In this document: positions 1 through 11,591 of the stretch, one piece after another
How the letters are laid out: each line of letters begins with the position of its first letter
Position numbering within the stretch: position 1 is the stretch's first letter
Assembly: GCA_025765615.1 (NCBI GenBank)
Contig: JAIVFJ010000506.1
Location: 1 to 30,085 of the forward strand
Length of the DNA: 30,085 nt
DNA from: Zopfochytrium polystomum
Lineage: Eukaryota; Chytridiomycota; Chytridiomycetes; Chytridiales; Chytridiaceae
Direction: 5' to 3'
Notes under the pieces: model-generated
What the model saw: only the letters and a program-made list of their open reading frames with translations
The model's database searches: none
What the model was told of the DNA's origin: nothing
Translations under genes and position numbers: made by a program

Positions 1-936
1 AAATGAATGTTCTTCGTGAATGTGGGTTACAAAAAATGCGCTGGGGAGGTTGCATTCCTATTTCTTACTGCTTGTGGCGGGCTGCTTGACGATATGTATC
101 GCGGCCAAAGAGATCGAGAATCCGGCAATGTCCGACAGCAAGTGGAAGGCGTCAGATAAGATGGCAAGGGAGCCTGCGATGGACGGGTGAGGACACAATG
201 TAGTGGAATGGCGACGCCGAAACCCCCAAGAACCTCCACTCACCAGACAAGAACCCAGCGACAAGCTCAACCACGAAAAACACTCCGACGAGAATGAGGG
301 CGATCCGTAACTTCCGCTCGCTTTGGCTGCCTTTCGCCGCGGGTTCAGCATGTTCTCCAGCAGAACGGATAGAATGCTCGGGGGAAGCCCGCCTTGTAGC
401 CGAACGGGTTGGCGAGATCGGACCTTCGGGACATCGGGAGCCAAGGCCACGCTCTTGGAGTCGCTGGTCGGCGCGCCCGCGGCTGGGTTGCGTGGGTCGG
501 CCGTTTTGGCCGTTCGCTTCTGTCGGTGATGGGTTCGATGAAGAGGGGTCGCTGCTGGGCTGGATGACTGCCGTGGCTGTGGCTGTGGCCGTGGCCATAA
601 CGATGTCCGTGCCCGTGCCCGTGTCCGTGTCCATGGCCGTGTGAGTCGTGGCGTCCACTGCGGCGATGACCGTGCGAGTCGTCACCGTCATCATCGTGGG
701 CGCCCCCGATCGAGTGCGAGGACGAGTGCGAGGGCGAGTGCGAGTGCGAGTGTGAGTTTGGTGGAGGTGGTGGTGGTGGTGGTGGATGCGAGCCCTGCCC
801 CCCCGCCTGCTCGTTGTCCTCGTCAGCACGGCGGTGGTGGTGGTGGTGGCTGTTGTGGGATGACGCCGCTCTTGTTACTTCCCCCGCCGTTGCCGACGCC
901 GTCTGCCGTTGTCCGTCCAAAAACGAAGAAGGGCAT
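1..936 (-). CDS. Cation diffusion facilitator (zinc transporter, ZnT/Zrc1-like), 5' part, cut by window edge
   Basis: Predicted to export or sequester Zn2+ (or related metals) across an endomembrane or the plasma membrane by proton antiport. Exons, read on the minus strand: 936-424, 326-244, 173-69 and 11-1, with GT-AG introns of 97, 70 and 57 bases and matching phases. The N-terminal ~165 residues are low complexity with runs of His, Pro and many His-Gly and His-Ser pairs, typical of metal-binding segments in this family. Transmembrane helix 1 lies in exon 2 (ALILVGVFFVVELVAGF). Exon 3 carries the family signature SDAFHLLSD, whose H and D bind zinc, and exon 4 begins the HSF(GWHR) block before the edge. 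The ATG at 936 reaches the His-rich frame only if one base is dropped before about 838, perhaps in the G run near 883-887. Without that drop no in-frame ATG exists. The family call is firm; the start is tentative. Confidence 0.85.
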
Positions 937-987
937 TTTTGTTTTGCTTGCTTGCTCGGGCTTGCGTTGCCTTGCGTTCCTGGTTTG

Positions 988-1065
988 TCTCTCTCTCTCT
1001 CTCTCCTCCTCCCCCTCTCCCCCTCTCTCCTCTCTCTCTCTCTCTCTCTCCTCTCTCCTCTCTCC

Positions 1066-1099
<34 letters not shown>

Positions 1100-1108
1100 C
1101 CCTCTCCG
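988..1108. repeat. (TC)n/(GA)n microsatellite
   Basis: About 120 bases of nearly pure CT dinucleotide with short interruptions, directly upstream of the zinc-transporter start. In gene orientation it is a GA tract in the 5' flank. Confidence 0.95.
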
Positions 1109-2326
1109 TCTAGTCGTAGTCCCTAAAATTTCTCTCCGATGCTACTTCAAAAAGTCTTTTTCCGTCCAATTTGCGGGCCGCAGTTAAACAGGGGAAATAA
1201 AACGACTACGACATATTACAAGTGCGCGGGGTTGCAGGAGTGGGCCTCTCGTGCGTCGAGGCAGCCACCCAACCCTTACAGACGGGGCAGTGGCGGTGTT
1301 ACCGCGAGGGGAGGGTTGGCCGTGGTGACGATCGCTTAAGTAGCCATCGAGTCGCTCCGCAGTACTGACTCCAGTCTACTCCTTTACTCCCGCTCTACTC
1401 TCATCACTTTGTGGTTCTCGGTTACTCCGCAGTGCTCCGTCGCCTCCACTCTACTCCATCACGACCCGCATTGCTACGTGACTCCGCTATACTCCATCTC
1501 TCATGCTGCGCAAACCCATACAACCGGATGTTAACGCCAATAATGCACATCCAAACTTCACATGTACAACACAGCTCGAATTGATTGCAAGTTCCCTGTG
1601 ACCACTAGAAAACCTCCTCACCTCCTTCTGTGAAGTTCTGCCAATGGCACTCGGCGAGGGGAAAACACACCTTCATTGCGACCAGCATTGTCAAGTCTGC
1701 AAATGGATGCATCGATGGGTAATGAGCGATTGCTTTTTCACCGGATAAAGAGTAGAACAGATTACCAAGTGATTGATCAAGAGAAGGAGGGATGGGGAAA
1801 GACAATGAAGGAACCAGGCGCACGGGGACGGAGACGTGATAGAATCTGGTGGCGGCGCCCGTGAGGAATGACGACAAAAGTAGCGGGCTAGGGGAAGAGC
1901 GAGGGTTGTCGAGGTGACCGTGGCAGTGGCTACGCCAGGTACTGAGGCGCGCCGCGTACCACCAAGCTGCCAGTCGCGCCCTCATGATCGCCTACCGCTT
2001 CGCCGACGCACTGCCACTGGCGTGCGCGGCGCGGTTCCCGCCTGCGCCCCCACCGTCACTGACTCAATCATACACTTAGTCTTTTGCCCTTTGGAGGGGG
2101 GGTAGTTTGAATACCTCTGCCTCCTGGTCTGCCAAATTTGACTTTCCGATGTTTGGGAGTGATTTTGGTACGACTTACGCATGTTCGCCGCTTTTCACCA
2201 AGAAATATTAACAACACACCTCGCCTAATTGGGCCGAGAACGTGCGATTATTTCTTCAATTCCATGAACTCGTGGGCATATGGAATGCCCTCGTCAAAAT
2301 TCCCACATCTCTACGCCACCGAACTG
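1109..2326. other. Intergenic region between zinc transporter and F-box gene
   Basis: No convincing gene seen. It is the 5' flank of the zinc transporter and the 3' flank of the F-box gene. A cryptic tandem array, 1349-1503, repeats ACTCC-centred units (ACTCCGC, TCTACTCC) at irregular spacing. ORFs here (for example 1605-1985 minus) show no recognisable motif or splice-linked partner. Confidence 0.5.
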
Positions 2327-3626
2327 TTACCAGTGGAACAAAGTAGAGTAAGGCAAAGTTGCTATGAGAATCGATTGGCACTTAACTGCATCGCCAACCA
2401 TAACGCCCGATGTGTGCAAAATCGAGCACCCATAGATCTCGATATTTCGACCAGTACGGATCGTGCGCACTATCGTTCCACCATTCGCCAGGTCGCGAAT
2501 AACCAAGCATTCCTTGCCCCCAATTTTGCTTATAACCAATAAGTTGCCATTGTGAAGACTGACGGGAAAGCTCCTGCTGTCGGCAAACAAGCGCGCACCA
2601 GAATGAATGTCCCATGCGGCCACCTCAGATTTCCATGCTGCCACCACGATTGAGTTCTCCTGCTGAATCCATAGGACCGTGCTTTCCAACTGCTGCGAAT
2701 AAACGACTTCACCAGAAAGCAGGCGGAGCACTTGAACTGCATTGTCGGAAGTGGCAAACGTAATGAGACCGTCATGCACGTCGACGCTGCCGCTCGTTTG
2801 CTTTGTGAATGTTTTGCAAATGGTTTTTGACGAGCGGCGCCACACGTTTACGCGGTCCCCGGCTGCCGCAATTACGAGCTCGCTGTCGATGTGAACAAAA
2901 TACACAGAGCGGTCGAGACCGCGCAGCGTATCCTCCAGCTTTCCGGTCTTTGCGTTCAGTAATTTCACCTCGCCGTCAGAAGTGCCGCACGCAATCGTGC
3001 TGCCGTGACAAGCAACACTTTCAAGTCCACGCTCGGACGCGTCGAGGGTCTGCAGGCACTTTTTGGTGGCGCGGGTCCCAGATCTTGACCTTGCCGTCGC
3101 CGGCAGCCGTCACGATTGAAAACGCGTCGACGCAAATTGCAGTAACAAAGCTGGAGTGACCGTCCTTGAGCCTGCTCTTACGCTGCGGCGCCCGGAAGCT
3201 CGCGAGCGCGCTGCGATCGCGAAAGAGAGTTTTCCAGGGGACCTCGGCGGCTGAGGAGCCGCCGCAGATCCTGCGCGCCTCCACCCCCACCTCTGCCGTC
3301 GCGGCCGCCATCGTTTTGCCGCGGTCCAGGACGTTTGGAGAGGCGGAGAGCGACACGGGCAAGGCCCAGCGGGCGAGGAACATTGCGCGCCAGATCTTTT
3401 CGGAGCGGAGGAACCAGCGTCTTGACGCGCAGCAGAGCCTGGCGAGGGACTTGTAGTTGAAAGCAAGGTACAACAGCATGCGGTGAAGGATCTCTTCGGG
3501 CATTTCATCAAGGAGCATGCGTGCTGGCTGGTGCTGTGAGTGCATGCTACGACGGGCGGGTTCGGCGGGTTCGGCGCGGGTGTGGGCGCCACCGTCGGCA
3601 GCAGCGGTTGTTGTTGTCATTGACAT
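2327..3626 (-). CDS. F-box and WD40-repeat protein
   Basis: Likely substrate receptor of an SCF ubiquitin ligase: the F-box binds Skp1 and the WD40 propeller binds the target. Start ATG at 3626, after a poly-pyrimidine leader; about 432 aa. The F-box lies at residues ~41-88 (MPEEILHRMLLYL followed by LARLCCASRRW). A linker follows, then a WD40 propeller that includes GHSSFVTAICVD, GDGKVKIWDP, SDGEVKLLN and AAGDRVNVW blades. The frame changes near 3065-3076, inside the first complete WD blade (sequence CCCGCGCCACC). Removing one C there gives WDPRTKKCLQTL, a typical blade end, and makes the whole length a multiple of three. No intron with usable GT-AG ends explains the shift. No introns are seen otherwise. 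The domain call is strong; the substrate is unknown. Confidence 0.85.
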
Positions 3627-4251
3627 TGATGGCTCCTGCTGCGTTTTGAGGCGCTGGGTTGAACGAGGAAAAAAGAAGAAAAAAAAGAAAAAAAAACGGG
3701 GAAGGAGCAACGCGCAATAAACAGTATATCGAGTAAGTACCTCGGAGCGTCGCTTTCGGCAGTACAGTCACTGGAGCGCAAGTAACGATCCAACCGGCAA
3801 TCACAGATCTCCTCCCATGGTTGCTGGCGTTGGGATTTCGACAGCCCGGTGCGGGGGCGGTGACACGCGCTTAACCACTGCTCGTTCCTGGCTCCTCAGT
3901 GAGGGTTTTCCCCCCGCCCATCTTCGGTGCTAGTGCAAGCTGCCCAGAGCCCACAAGCCGTTCCGCGCACAGTACAGCCCGTGTTGTCACAGATCCCCCT
4001 CTACCTCGCGCGGCCGCGGCCAGCCGAGTCCGAATGGCTGCCTTGTCCCGTCAGTATTGCATAAAACTGTATTGTCACGCGGGGTTTCTTTCTCTGCTTG
4101 CTTGTGGCGTGCAAAACTCCGATGTCCACTTGCGACATGAATCAGCGGCCTCCGCAAGTGGTAGACTATCATTCATCAATAACACCGCGTCCTCGCTCGC
4201 CAAACCCCCCCAGTTTGCAACCAGAGAACCCAGCCACCGCCTACCTAAAAA

Positions 4252-4284
<33 letters not shown>

Positions 4285-5014
4285 AAAGGGAAAATGAGCG
4301 GACGAGATCTCCAATTACAACGTTGAACAAACGGGTGGGGAGGGAGTTACAAAAACGTACACGCCAGAACAAAAAAAAACCAATATAAAAGTTGGCAAGA
4401 ATGTCCCAGAGTACCGTCCGTAGTTGCAGTTTGGAGGAGGAGGCGCGACAACGGAAGTGTGTGAAGAGGAGTAAAAATGATCAAGTTACACTTTCTTCTG
4501 TATAGAGTGAAGACGGAGAGCACCGCGAGGGAGCACTGTAAAAATGTGGAATGGACAGCGAAAGAGAAGGAGTGAGGAAGTGAGGGAACGCGAAGAGGGC
4601 GACGGCGCACAAGGTGAATTACTTGATAAAACTGGGGCAAAGAAGGGCGGCTGGGGAAAATATGGGAGTGAGCAGGTAAAGAAAAAACGCACAATAGAAT
4701 CAAGGTACGAGAACGAACGGGAATTTTTTTCTTGTGTCCAACTTGTTCAAAAAGAGTACATCAACGCAAGGCAAAGGCAGTGGATTGGACTGGGACGCGA
4801 GAGAAGAAAAAAAAGGTACTCGAGCTCGCATAGACAATGAGGAGGAAGTAGGGGGGTCGCCCAACCCCAATAAAATCACAACAACGAACAAACACATGTG
4901 ATCGCCTGAAAACAACTGGACCCGCTCGCACCGTATCCCTTTCACTTCGGCCCGCAACTGTTAGAATCCATCGCGCGCGGCAGACATACGATTTGGGCGA
5001 AATGGCGATTTCCA
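3627..5014. other. Intergenic region between F-box and kinase genes
   Basis: No protein gene supported. It holds the F-box 5' flank (an A/G-rich tract near 3669-3705 next to the start) and the kinase 3' flank. ORFs are short and mostly shadows of low-complexity A/G-rich DNA. Confidence 0.5.
4254..4282. repeat. Poly(A) homopolymer, 29 A
   Basis: Uninterrupted run of A on the plus strand, followed by AG-rich DNA. No retroposed gene body or target-site duplication was recognised on either side, so it is called a simple homopolymer only. Confidence 0.9.
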
Positions 5015-8000
5015 TCACGAAGAACTGTCGTCTTTCAAGGGTAGCTGCCCAACCAACTTGTGGTACAGCCGCTTGAACGCCCAAATGTCGCCGCGAAGCC
5101 GTTTGAAATCCACGACGTACATTCCGGGCACGTTCTTTACGCGCTCAATCTCGACGTTGAACTTGATCTCATCGAGGTACTGCTGCTTTGGCTCCTGCTT
5201 CGTCTTGCCGCTGCCGACAGCGCCGACGGGACCTGAAGGCGGAGAAGCAGGAGGAGAGGACGAGGCTGGGGCTGCGGCGGGAACGCCTGTCGGCTGCTCT
5301 TCGTCGGACGCGGCTGATGAAATAGTACCCGCAGAGGATTTTGGGCGTGACGACACCGACGCTGCCGAAGAAGCTGGGAAGGACTGCGCCGGCACGGTCC
5401 TCGGGCTACTCTCAACTACCGTGCGTCCGTCGAATCCCTTGTTGAAGTTGGGGCCGTGCTGTGCGATGTAGCGGATCCGCTTGGCTAGGGACACCGGGAG
5501 CGACGCGACAACGAGGGCCAGTTTCGTTGCGCCCTTTGCGCGACGTTTCCGCTCTTTCAAGGTGGTTCGACCCGTGTTTCGGTCAATGCCCACAGACTGT
5601 CGGTTACTGTTGATCTCGAAGCTTTCGGCGGCCACACCAATGTCCTCGGCCAAGGCTGAAAGAGACTCCTCGTCAATCAGGGAGGTGTCCAGCTGGGGGA
5701 ACTCTCCCTGCTGCGGACGAAGAATTTTCAGCTTGTACTCGCCAGTTTCGTCACCCGTCGCCAGCACTTCGTATCCTTCGTTCAGGAAAAAGTCCTCAAG
5801 TTCAACGAGGAGCAGGTCAGGGTCTCTCGAAGTGAGGGCCCTTTTGTCAATCGGTCCGGAGTGGAATTTCAGCTTTCGTGGTTTCTTCACGCCATGATTG
5901 TTGTAGTCAGACGCTGATATCGAAGGAGCATGAACCGATGTGCGCGCCGTTGTTGGAGCAGCCGAGTCGACGGCACTCGAAGAACTATTGTGGCGGGTCA
6001 TATCGATGGGTTGGAGCACCAGGCTGCCGGAAGTTTCGCTGGCACTGGCGAGCGAATCAGGACGATTCGAAACCTGAGTTGAAATAGGATTGGGCTCTTC
6101 GTTGGGCATAGCTCGTCTCCGTCGAATAATGCGGCCAGAGTACATTGATGGTGGCAGGTACTGGAAGTTGTCGTCAACAAGAAGCGTAGTGAGGTCATCA
6201 CTCCTGAAAATAGACTTCGTCGTAGCTGCGGTGTTCACGGACGGCGCGGGACGTGTGCTGGCATCTTCCGATTCTGGTACACAGCGCAAAAAAAATGTAA
6301 GACACGAGTCCATCCACTAAATTCTCAGTACGAAATCATACTTTGCGGGTACTTCGACGATTTCCGTTTGAACCACGTCATTACACTGGAGGACGATACT
6401 GAGGCCCGGTATGAAGAAGAAACCGTCAGCTGGTTCTCCGCAGCACTGAGAAATCACGTTAGCAAACATTTCTAAAGAAGGGCCATTAGTCCGGCTCACT
6501 TTTCGGCCTCCTGAGATTTTGAGTCCGAAGTTGATGACTGGCTCGACCTCCACTCATTCGCTGGAGAGTCGTCAGTAGAATCCATAGGACTTTTTGGGTC
6601 GGATGGCTCCAACACAATCTCCACCGCACTTCCGGCAGCCGTAAGTGGAGAGCCGCGATCGTCCGAGGTTGGGGTTGCTCCTTCCGGTGGTGTGAGATTC
6701 GATTCTGCTGTTTGGACCCTCCATGCTGAAGTCCATAGTAGAATTGGTAGCGTTTTGTGGAGAAGGCGGGCGGGGAGTTGCTGCAGAGGAAAGCACTTCA
6801 TCTGCTGGTGTTCCCAATAATGGTGGTATAGGAGTTGATGAAGCTGGAGGTGCGGGTGTTGCTGAAGTTTGCGGTGCCACTGGAGGGTAAGCCACTGCGT
6901 CAGAGTCTGTGGTAATTGGTTGTGATGAGACGTTGTTTGTCACTAAGATGTCGTCCAAATCCATTGAATCGACGTCCGGATCTTGATCCGAACCGGGCTG
7001 AGCCGGCGACTCTGGTGGGGTATTTAGGCCCTGGAACATTTTGCTCTGCAAGAAATTGGTGATGAGACAGGAGGCTCTCTGTTGGAGAATAAGGCAAGCA
7101 AACTGACCTGACGACGGGCCATTTCTTCTTCGAATACGTAGAAAGCAGGTGCAAGCCATCTGATGGACATCGCATTAGAAAGAGTTGACTATGCGTTGTA
7201 CACCGGAGTCAGACCTGTGTGACATGATTTCCGGCATCTTGGCTCGATATTTCGGGTCCGGCACCAGCATTCGCTTCAGCAGCGACCGCGCATCGGACGA
7301 AATGTAGTCAGGAAACTCGAGTTCCGTTTCAAGAATGTACTTGTAAAGCAGATTAATGTTGTCGCTGTCAGGATTGTCCGGATCGTCGTCGTATGGTAAA
7401 TATCCGCAAAGCATCGCGTACTGAACGATTTTTTTTTTCGGAAAGTGTCAGTTGCGTGGGCCACAGAAAAATGCGTGCTTTATCCCACCAGGATAACGCC
7501 ACAACTCCAAATGTCCGCCGCCTCTCCCACGTAGCCCTGGAATGCAAACACGCGCGTTTTAGTCAATCGCCGGCCTGTGTCGAAGAAAAAAAAAAGAACA
7601 AAAGAGAAAGGGAAAAGAGAAGGACGCGGTCGCCTCACATCACTGATAACCAGCTCTGGGGCGGCGTAGCAAGGGCTTCCGCAAGAGGTCTGCAGGAGGT
7701 CGCTGTCGCCGTTCCTCGACTTGTTCGCAAAGCCGAAGTCTGTGATGATGATGTTTCCGTTCGAGTCGAGGAGCAGGTTTTCCTATCAAAAACAAGAGAA
7801 TGCCAACGTGACCCGCAATCGGGAAACAGAAAATTCAATCAATCAGTCAGCGGAAAAACAAAGAGAAAACAAGCGAGACAGATTTGTCAGGTGGGCAAAA
7901 TCTGACACACACCAGTTTCAAGTCACGGTGGACGATTCCAACAGAGTGGATGAAGCTGACGCCTGTGGGCGGGTGGGGTGGCAGGGAAGGAGACGAGCGA

Positions 8001-8709
8001 GGAGCGGGGCGATTCGCCGAGTTAAGTCAGCGCAAAGAGTTGCTGCGTTGAGCCGTTGGCAAAGTACCTGCGAGGAGCTGCGCAAAGACCCTGCATGCAT
8101 CCTTCTCCTTCAGATAGCGATGCGCCAAAATGTACTCGAACAGTTCGCCGCCGGACGCGAACTCCATCACCATCCCAATGTAATGATCCGTTTCGATGAC
8201 CTCAATGAGTTTGACAATGTACGGGTGGTCGAGAGACTGCGTGGTGAATAACAAAAATGAATCCACGTCGTTTTAGTTGGTGGAGCGAGAACGGGTGATT
8301 GGGTCGATTCTGAAGCCAGAATGAGAAGCCGAACCTGAAGAATCGAGATTTCACGAAGCAGCTTGGATCGGCGGGAGGGGGTTTCGATGTTCTCCTTCTT
8401 GATCAGTTTGATGGCCACCTGCGATGGAGAGAGGCAGAAAGGGGGGACGAATTCATGTTGGATCAGGGTTGTAGGCCGCGCCTCCACGGGTTCACCACAC
8501 GATTCGCTTCCATGCACAGTCGGCGAAGGAAGCGCACGAACCTCGGCAGTGTCGTCGGTGTGAACAGCCAGTTTGACCTTTCCAAACTCTCCCTCGCCGA
8601 TTGTCCGGAGCAAACGGTACGGCCCCAGCATGGCGTACTTTGGGCGAGAGGAGGGAGCAGGCTGCATCACCTGCTGCTGATGCTGCTGCTGATGCGAAGA
8701 GTTGACCAT
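5015..8709 (-). CDS. Serine/threonine protein kinase, CAMK group (Kin4/Kin1-MARK-like) with C-terminal KA1 domain
   Basis: Eleven exons (minus strand): 8709-8542, 8418-8335, 8236-8068, 7962-7913, 7782-7639, 7536-7489, 7420-7215, 7159-7108, 7045-6500, 6445-6342, 6273-5015; about 942 aa. Introns are 54-130 bases and all phases agree. Kinase domain: glycine loop IGEGEFGKV (~37-45), VAIK lysine (~60), catalytic HRDLK (~153), DFG (~172), activation segment [11 protein letters not shown]. The [19 protein letters not shown] block is characteristic of fungal Kin4-type kinases. An acidic/Pro/Ser linker follows, then VMTWFKRKS. The tail holds KA1-like halves ([13 protein letters not shown]...YKLKILRP and [10 protein letters not shown]...FKRLRGD) separated by an insert; KA1 binds acidic lipids or autoinhibits in this family. 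One extra base near 6716-6718 (GGAGGG) must be dropped to join the two linker frames. Likely role: polarity, mitotic or stress signalling. Confidence 0.88.
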
Positions 8710-8935
8710 GATGCTGAGCGGTTTCTACAAGCCAGCTTGGTTTTTCCCAAACGTGGTCGCGGCGGTCTTCCCCCGGCCAGAGACTCTCGGTTGGGAATGG
8801 GTTGAGGCGCCCTTCGAACGTATCGCTGTGGACCGAATGGGTCGTTGGTGGTGTGGGTGGTAAAGAGACGGACAAGAAACCGATGGCGACGGAGACTGGT
8901 ATTCTGTGAACGGCCCCTCTGTCGCCGCTTGCTCT

Positions 8936-9013
8936 ATCTCTCTCTCTGTTGCTCGCTCTGTCTCTCTCTTTCTCTGTCTCTCTCCCCTCCCTCTCTCCCT
9001 CTCTCTCCCTCTC
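8936..9013. repeat. CT-rich microsatellite
   Basis: Imperfect (TC)n with TCTG and TCCC interruptions, about 230-300 bases upstream of the kinase start. It reads as GA-rich in kinase orientation. Confidence 0.9.
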
Positions 9014-9272
9014 GTTCGCTCGTGTCTGTCTTTGCCGTCCTTCTCTGTCTCTGCCGGCTGGAATCAGGCCTTTTCCCTTTTCTGCTTTATCTATCGGCTC
9101 ACTCGTTTTCCATTGGCTGCTTAGCTCTATCTGTCTCGAGATCTCGTCCCGGTGCTTGTCTTGTTGTTTGCATATTCAGCAATTTTTCGCCTTGTCAGAC
9201 TGCTTCCTCCCTCTCTCGTTTGGTTGACGAATTCACCCAACCAAGCACGCTATATTTCTCTGGAACAGTCTA

Positions 9273-9296
9273 TCTGTCTGTCTGTCTGTCTGTCTC
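9273..9296. repeat. (TCTG)n tetranucleotide repeat
   Basis: About six TCTG units in a row. A shorter TCTG cluster recurs near 9416-9430. Confidence 0.9.
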
Positions 9297-10023
9297 TCCC
9301 TTCTCTTTATCAATCAAGCGCGCATGGGATTTTCCCTCTCGAAAGACAAGATATCCGCTCCAAAGCTGCGCTATCGTTGCTCCATAAAGAGCGCGTTTCC
9401 CTTTGTCTGCACTGACTGTCTGTCTGTCTCTGGACCCTCTCTGATTGATCGCACCGGCAAGTCGGAGAAAACGGAAAAACGAATCAGGGGATCACGCCAG
9501 CTCCATCACGCGATTTATGGTGTATGACATGGCAGACGTCAGCCAGTGATCGCCACAGTCAACGATCCCGCGCCCAATTACAAATACTTGCATTCGGACA
9601 ATAAATTGGTACCTCTATTGTACAAACAAACACCTGGTTGGTATCATCGTTCTGAGCGCGCGCGGTGCAAACATATATTATTATAGCAACACATAACCCC
9701 AGAACTGCTGGATTCGGAACGGCGATTTGGCAACTTATTGCGAAGCTGGGTGTGAGTGAGAGTACAGTAATTCATGGATACCCGTCGCTGATAAATACCT
9801 GCAGGTTTTTTTGTCTTTACTGAGCACAATTGGCACCCGATAAGCGCACGCAGCTGCTTTCATGTATGTATAATAAATAAATGTTTTATCTGAGCTGAGG
9901 AGACCTCCGCGCAAGACACTGCCCTCAGGGCGGGCGGGACAGGAGGGAGGGAGAGCGTGTGGGCACGAGCACCCCGCGCGACCCGCGAAAAAAGGAAAGA
10001 ATTTGATTCTCGTCTTTCCTGAC

Positions 10024-11591
10024 ATGTCCGCTGCCGCTGCTCAACAACAACCACAGCCCCTTGTTGGCTTTGCCCCAGGAAGCTTCCGGCTCTGGCGGCC
10101 CACGCTCGTCGGCAGCGACGACAACGACAACGACAACAGCGCGCCAACAACCCCCTCGACGCCCGCCGCCGCCGCACCCTCATCCCTCGCAGACTCGCCG
10201 CTCCTCGCTTTCCTCCTCAACAGCGCCCTCCTGCGCGTCCGCTCCCCCGCGCGCGTCGACTCGTACTTTCGTCTCGCTGAGGTCGAGTTCTACTACTTTT
10301 GCGATCCGCCGCCGCCGCCGCCCGCATCCGCATCCGCATCCGCATCCGCAGCAGCAGCAGCAGCAACACTCGCCCACCGCGACTGGTACTGCCACCGCTC
10401 CGACGAGCAGGCCGACCCCGGCCGCTGGTACTTCCACAAGCAGGGCCCCACCGCCTACAAGTCGGGCACGCGCAAGGGCCTCGACGTCACTTTCGGCCTC
10501 GCAGGAACTTCAACCACGACGACCGATGCCGCTGCCGCTGCCGCAGGAGCGACGGCCCGCGGCGGCATCCTGATCCGCGCCATCGAGCGCGTCGGCGTCG
10601 CCAGCGCCAAGCCAGGCGACGCGTACGTCGAAGGCCCCAGCCTCGTCGTGGAGGCTCTCATGCTCGCCGCCGCCGCCGGCGTCGACGATCCGGCTCACCC
10701 CGCCCGCGCCGCCGTCGCCGGACAGCCGGGCATGCGCGGCGACGTGCGCGCGTTCATCGATCGCGTCCTGGGCGGCCGGATCGATGCCGTGTGGGGCGAT
10801 GACGATGTCGATGACGGCGGGGAGTTGCTAAAGCACGCGCGCATGGGGTTCGTAGATGTCGGGTGCGCCGATGGCGCAGAGTCTGGCGCCACTGCCGACG
10901 GCGATGTGACTGCCGTCGCCGCTGCTGCGGGAGGCGGCAAGCGCAAGCGCGCCGAGGCCTTCCAGCGGCTGTTTGCCCCGCGCGGGTCGGCAAAGTCGGC
11001 GAAGACCGCCGCTGCGGCCGACGCCGCCACCACCACCAGCACGACGGGTGGCACCAGCGACGAGGACGCGACGACGGCAACCGCCACCGGCCCCGGCCCC
11101 GCTCCCGCGCCGCACCATCTACTCGTGCCCGCGCGTCGGCCTCGTCCCCAAGCCGACGCACCCGGCGCACACCCACGCCGACCGCCTGCGCTTTCTCGCC
11201 GCCCCCTACCGCTTCCTCACGAACCCGCCGCTCGTCGCGAAGGGCCGCCCGCACCTCATCTACGGGCTTGCTGCGCCACCACCGCCTGCCGCCCGCCGAC
11301 GCGGCGAGGATCCTGGGTGGCGGGAAGGCCGTCGTCGAGGCTGTGCGGAAGGCGGAGGAGGGCGTGGGTAAGGGCGCCGCGGCGGGGAGAGGATGGGCAA
11401 TGGCGGCAAAGATGACTACTACGGCGGCGACGAAGACAAAGGCGGACGCGAAGAACAAGAAGGAAGGCGGGGCGCTGACGGTGAAGGACGTGGTCGAGAG
11501 GGTCGGAAAGATGGGCGAGGGGTCCGCCGTCGGCGGGCTCTGCGAGTTTTTCGCGTCGGCGGAAGAGTTCGCGGCGGCCGCGCTGGCGTGA
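10024..11591 (+). CDS. Conserved protein of unknown function, motif order resembling alkyladenine DNA glycosylases (Mpg-like)
   Basis: Starts at the ATG at 10024; about 521 aa after two single-base corrections; no introns seen. The N terminus (to ~57) is Gln/Ala/Asp-Asn rich. The conserved core has LLRVRSPARVDSYFRLAEVEFYYF (split here: EVEFYY at ~86-91), AHRDWYCH (~117), GRWYFHKQG (~133), SGTRKGLDVTFG (~147) and GGILIRAIE (~180). A later block contains CPRVGLVPK, RFLAAPYRF and VAKGRPH. The order ExE-Y, D/H, WYFHxxG, G-LIRA-E recalls the Mpg/AAG glycosylase fold, but this is inference and weak. Frame steps occur near 11112-11122 (CCCGCGCCGCACC) and near 11262-11275; dropping one base at each closes the frame to the TGA at 11589. 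GC content and simple repeats (GCATCC units near 10324-10348) are high. Confidence 0.65.

Larger units (their letters stand above)
8710..10023. other. Divergent intergenic region between kinase (-) and gene at 10024 (+)
   Basis: Shared upstream region of two divergent genes. It contains pyrimidine microsatellites and, nearer the plus-strand gene, AT-rich stretches with TATATTATTATAG (9673-9685) and ATAATAAATAAATG (9868-9882). No coding region is supported; the ORFs read through CT repeats. Confidence 0.5.

Noticed and set aside
3795..3900. tRNA-like or tRNA-derived SINE on the minus strand (AGTGGTTAAGCGCG and TGTCGAAATCCC segments)
   Set aside because: A-box and B-box resemblance is partial; no acceptor stem, anticodon arm or correct T-arm length can be folded by eye.
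6472..6499. 28-base intron in the kinase linker (GTGAGC...CTAAT...TTTAG)
   Set aside because: Looks intron-like but puts the downstream sequence out of phase. The same donor with the acceptor at 6446 (54 bases) keeps the frame through VMTWFKRKS and the next exon.
10754..11458. Long minus-strand ORFs opposite the gene at 10024
   Set aside because: Arg/Pro/Ala-rich shadow frames of a GC-rich plus-strand coding region; no motif.
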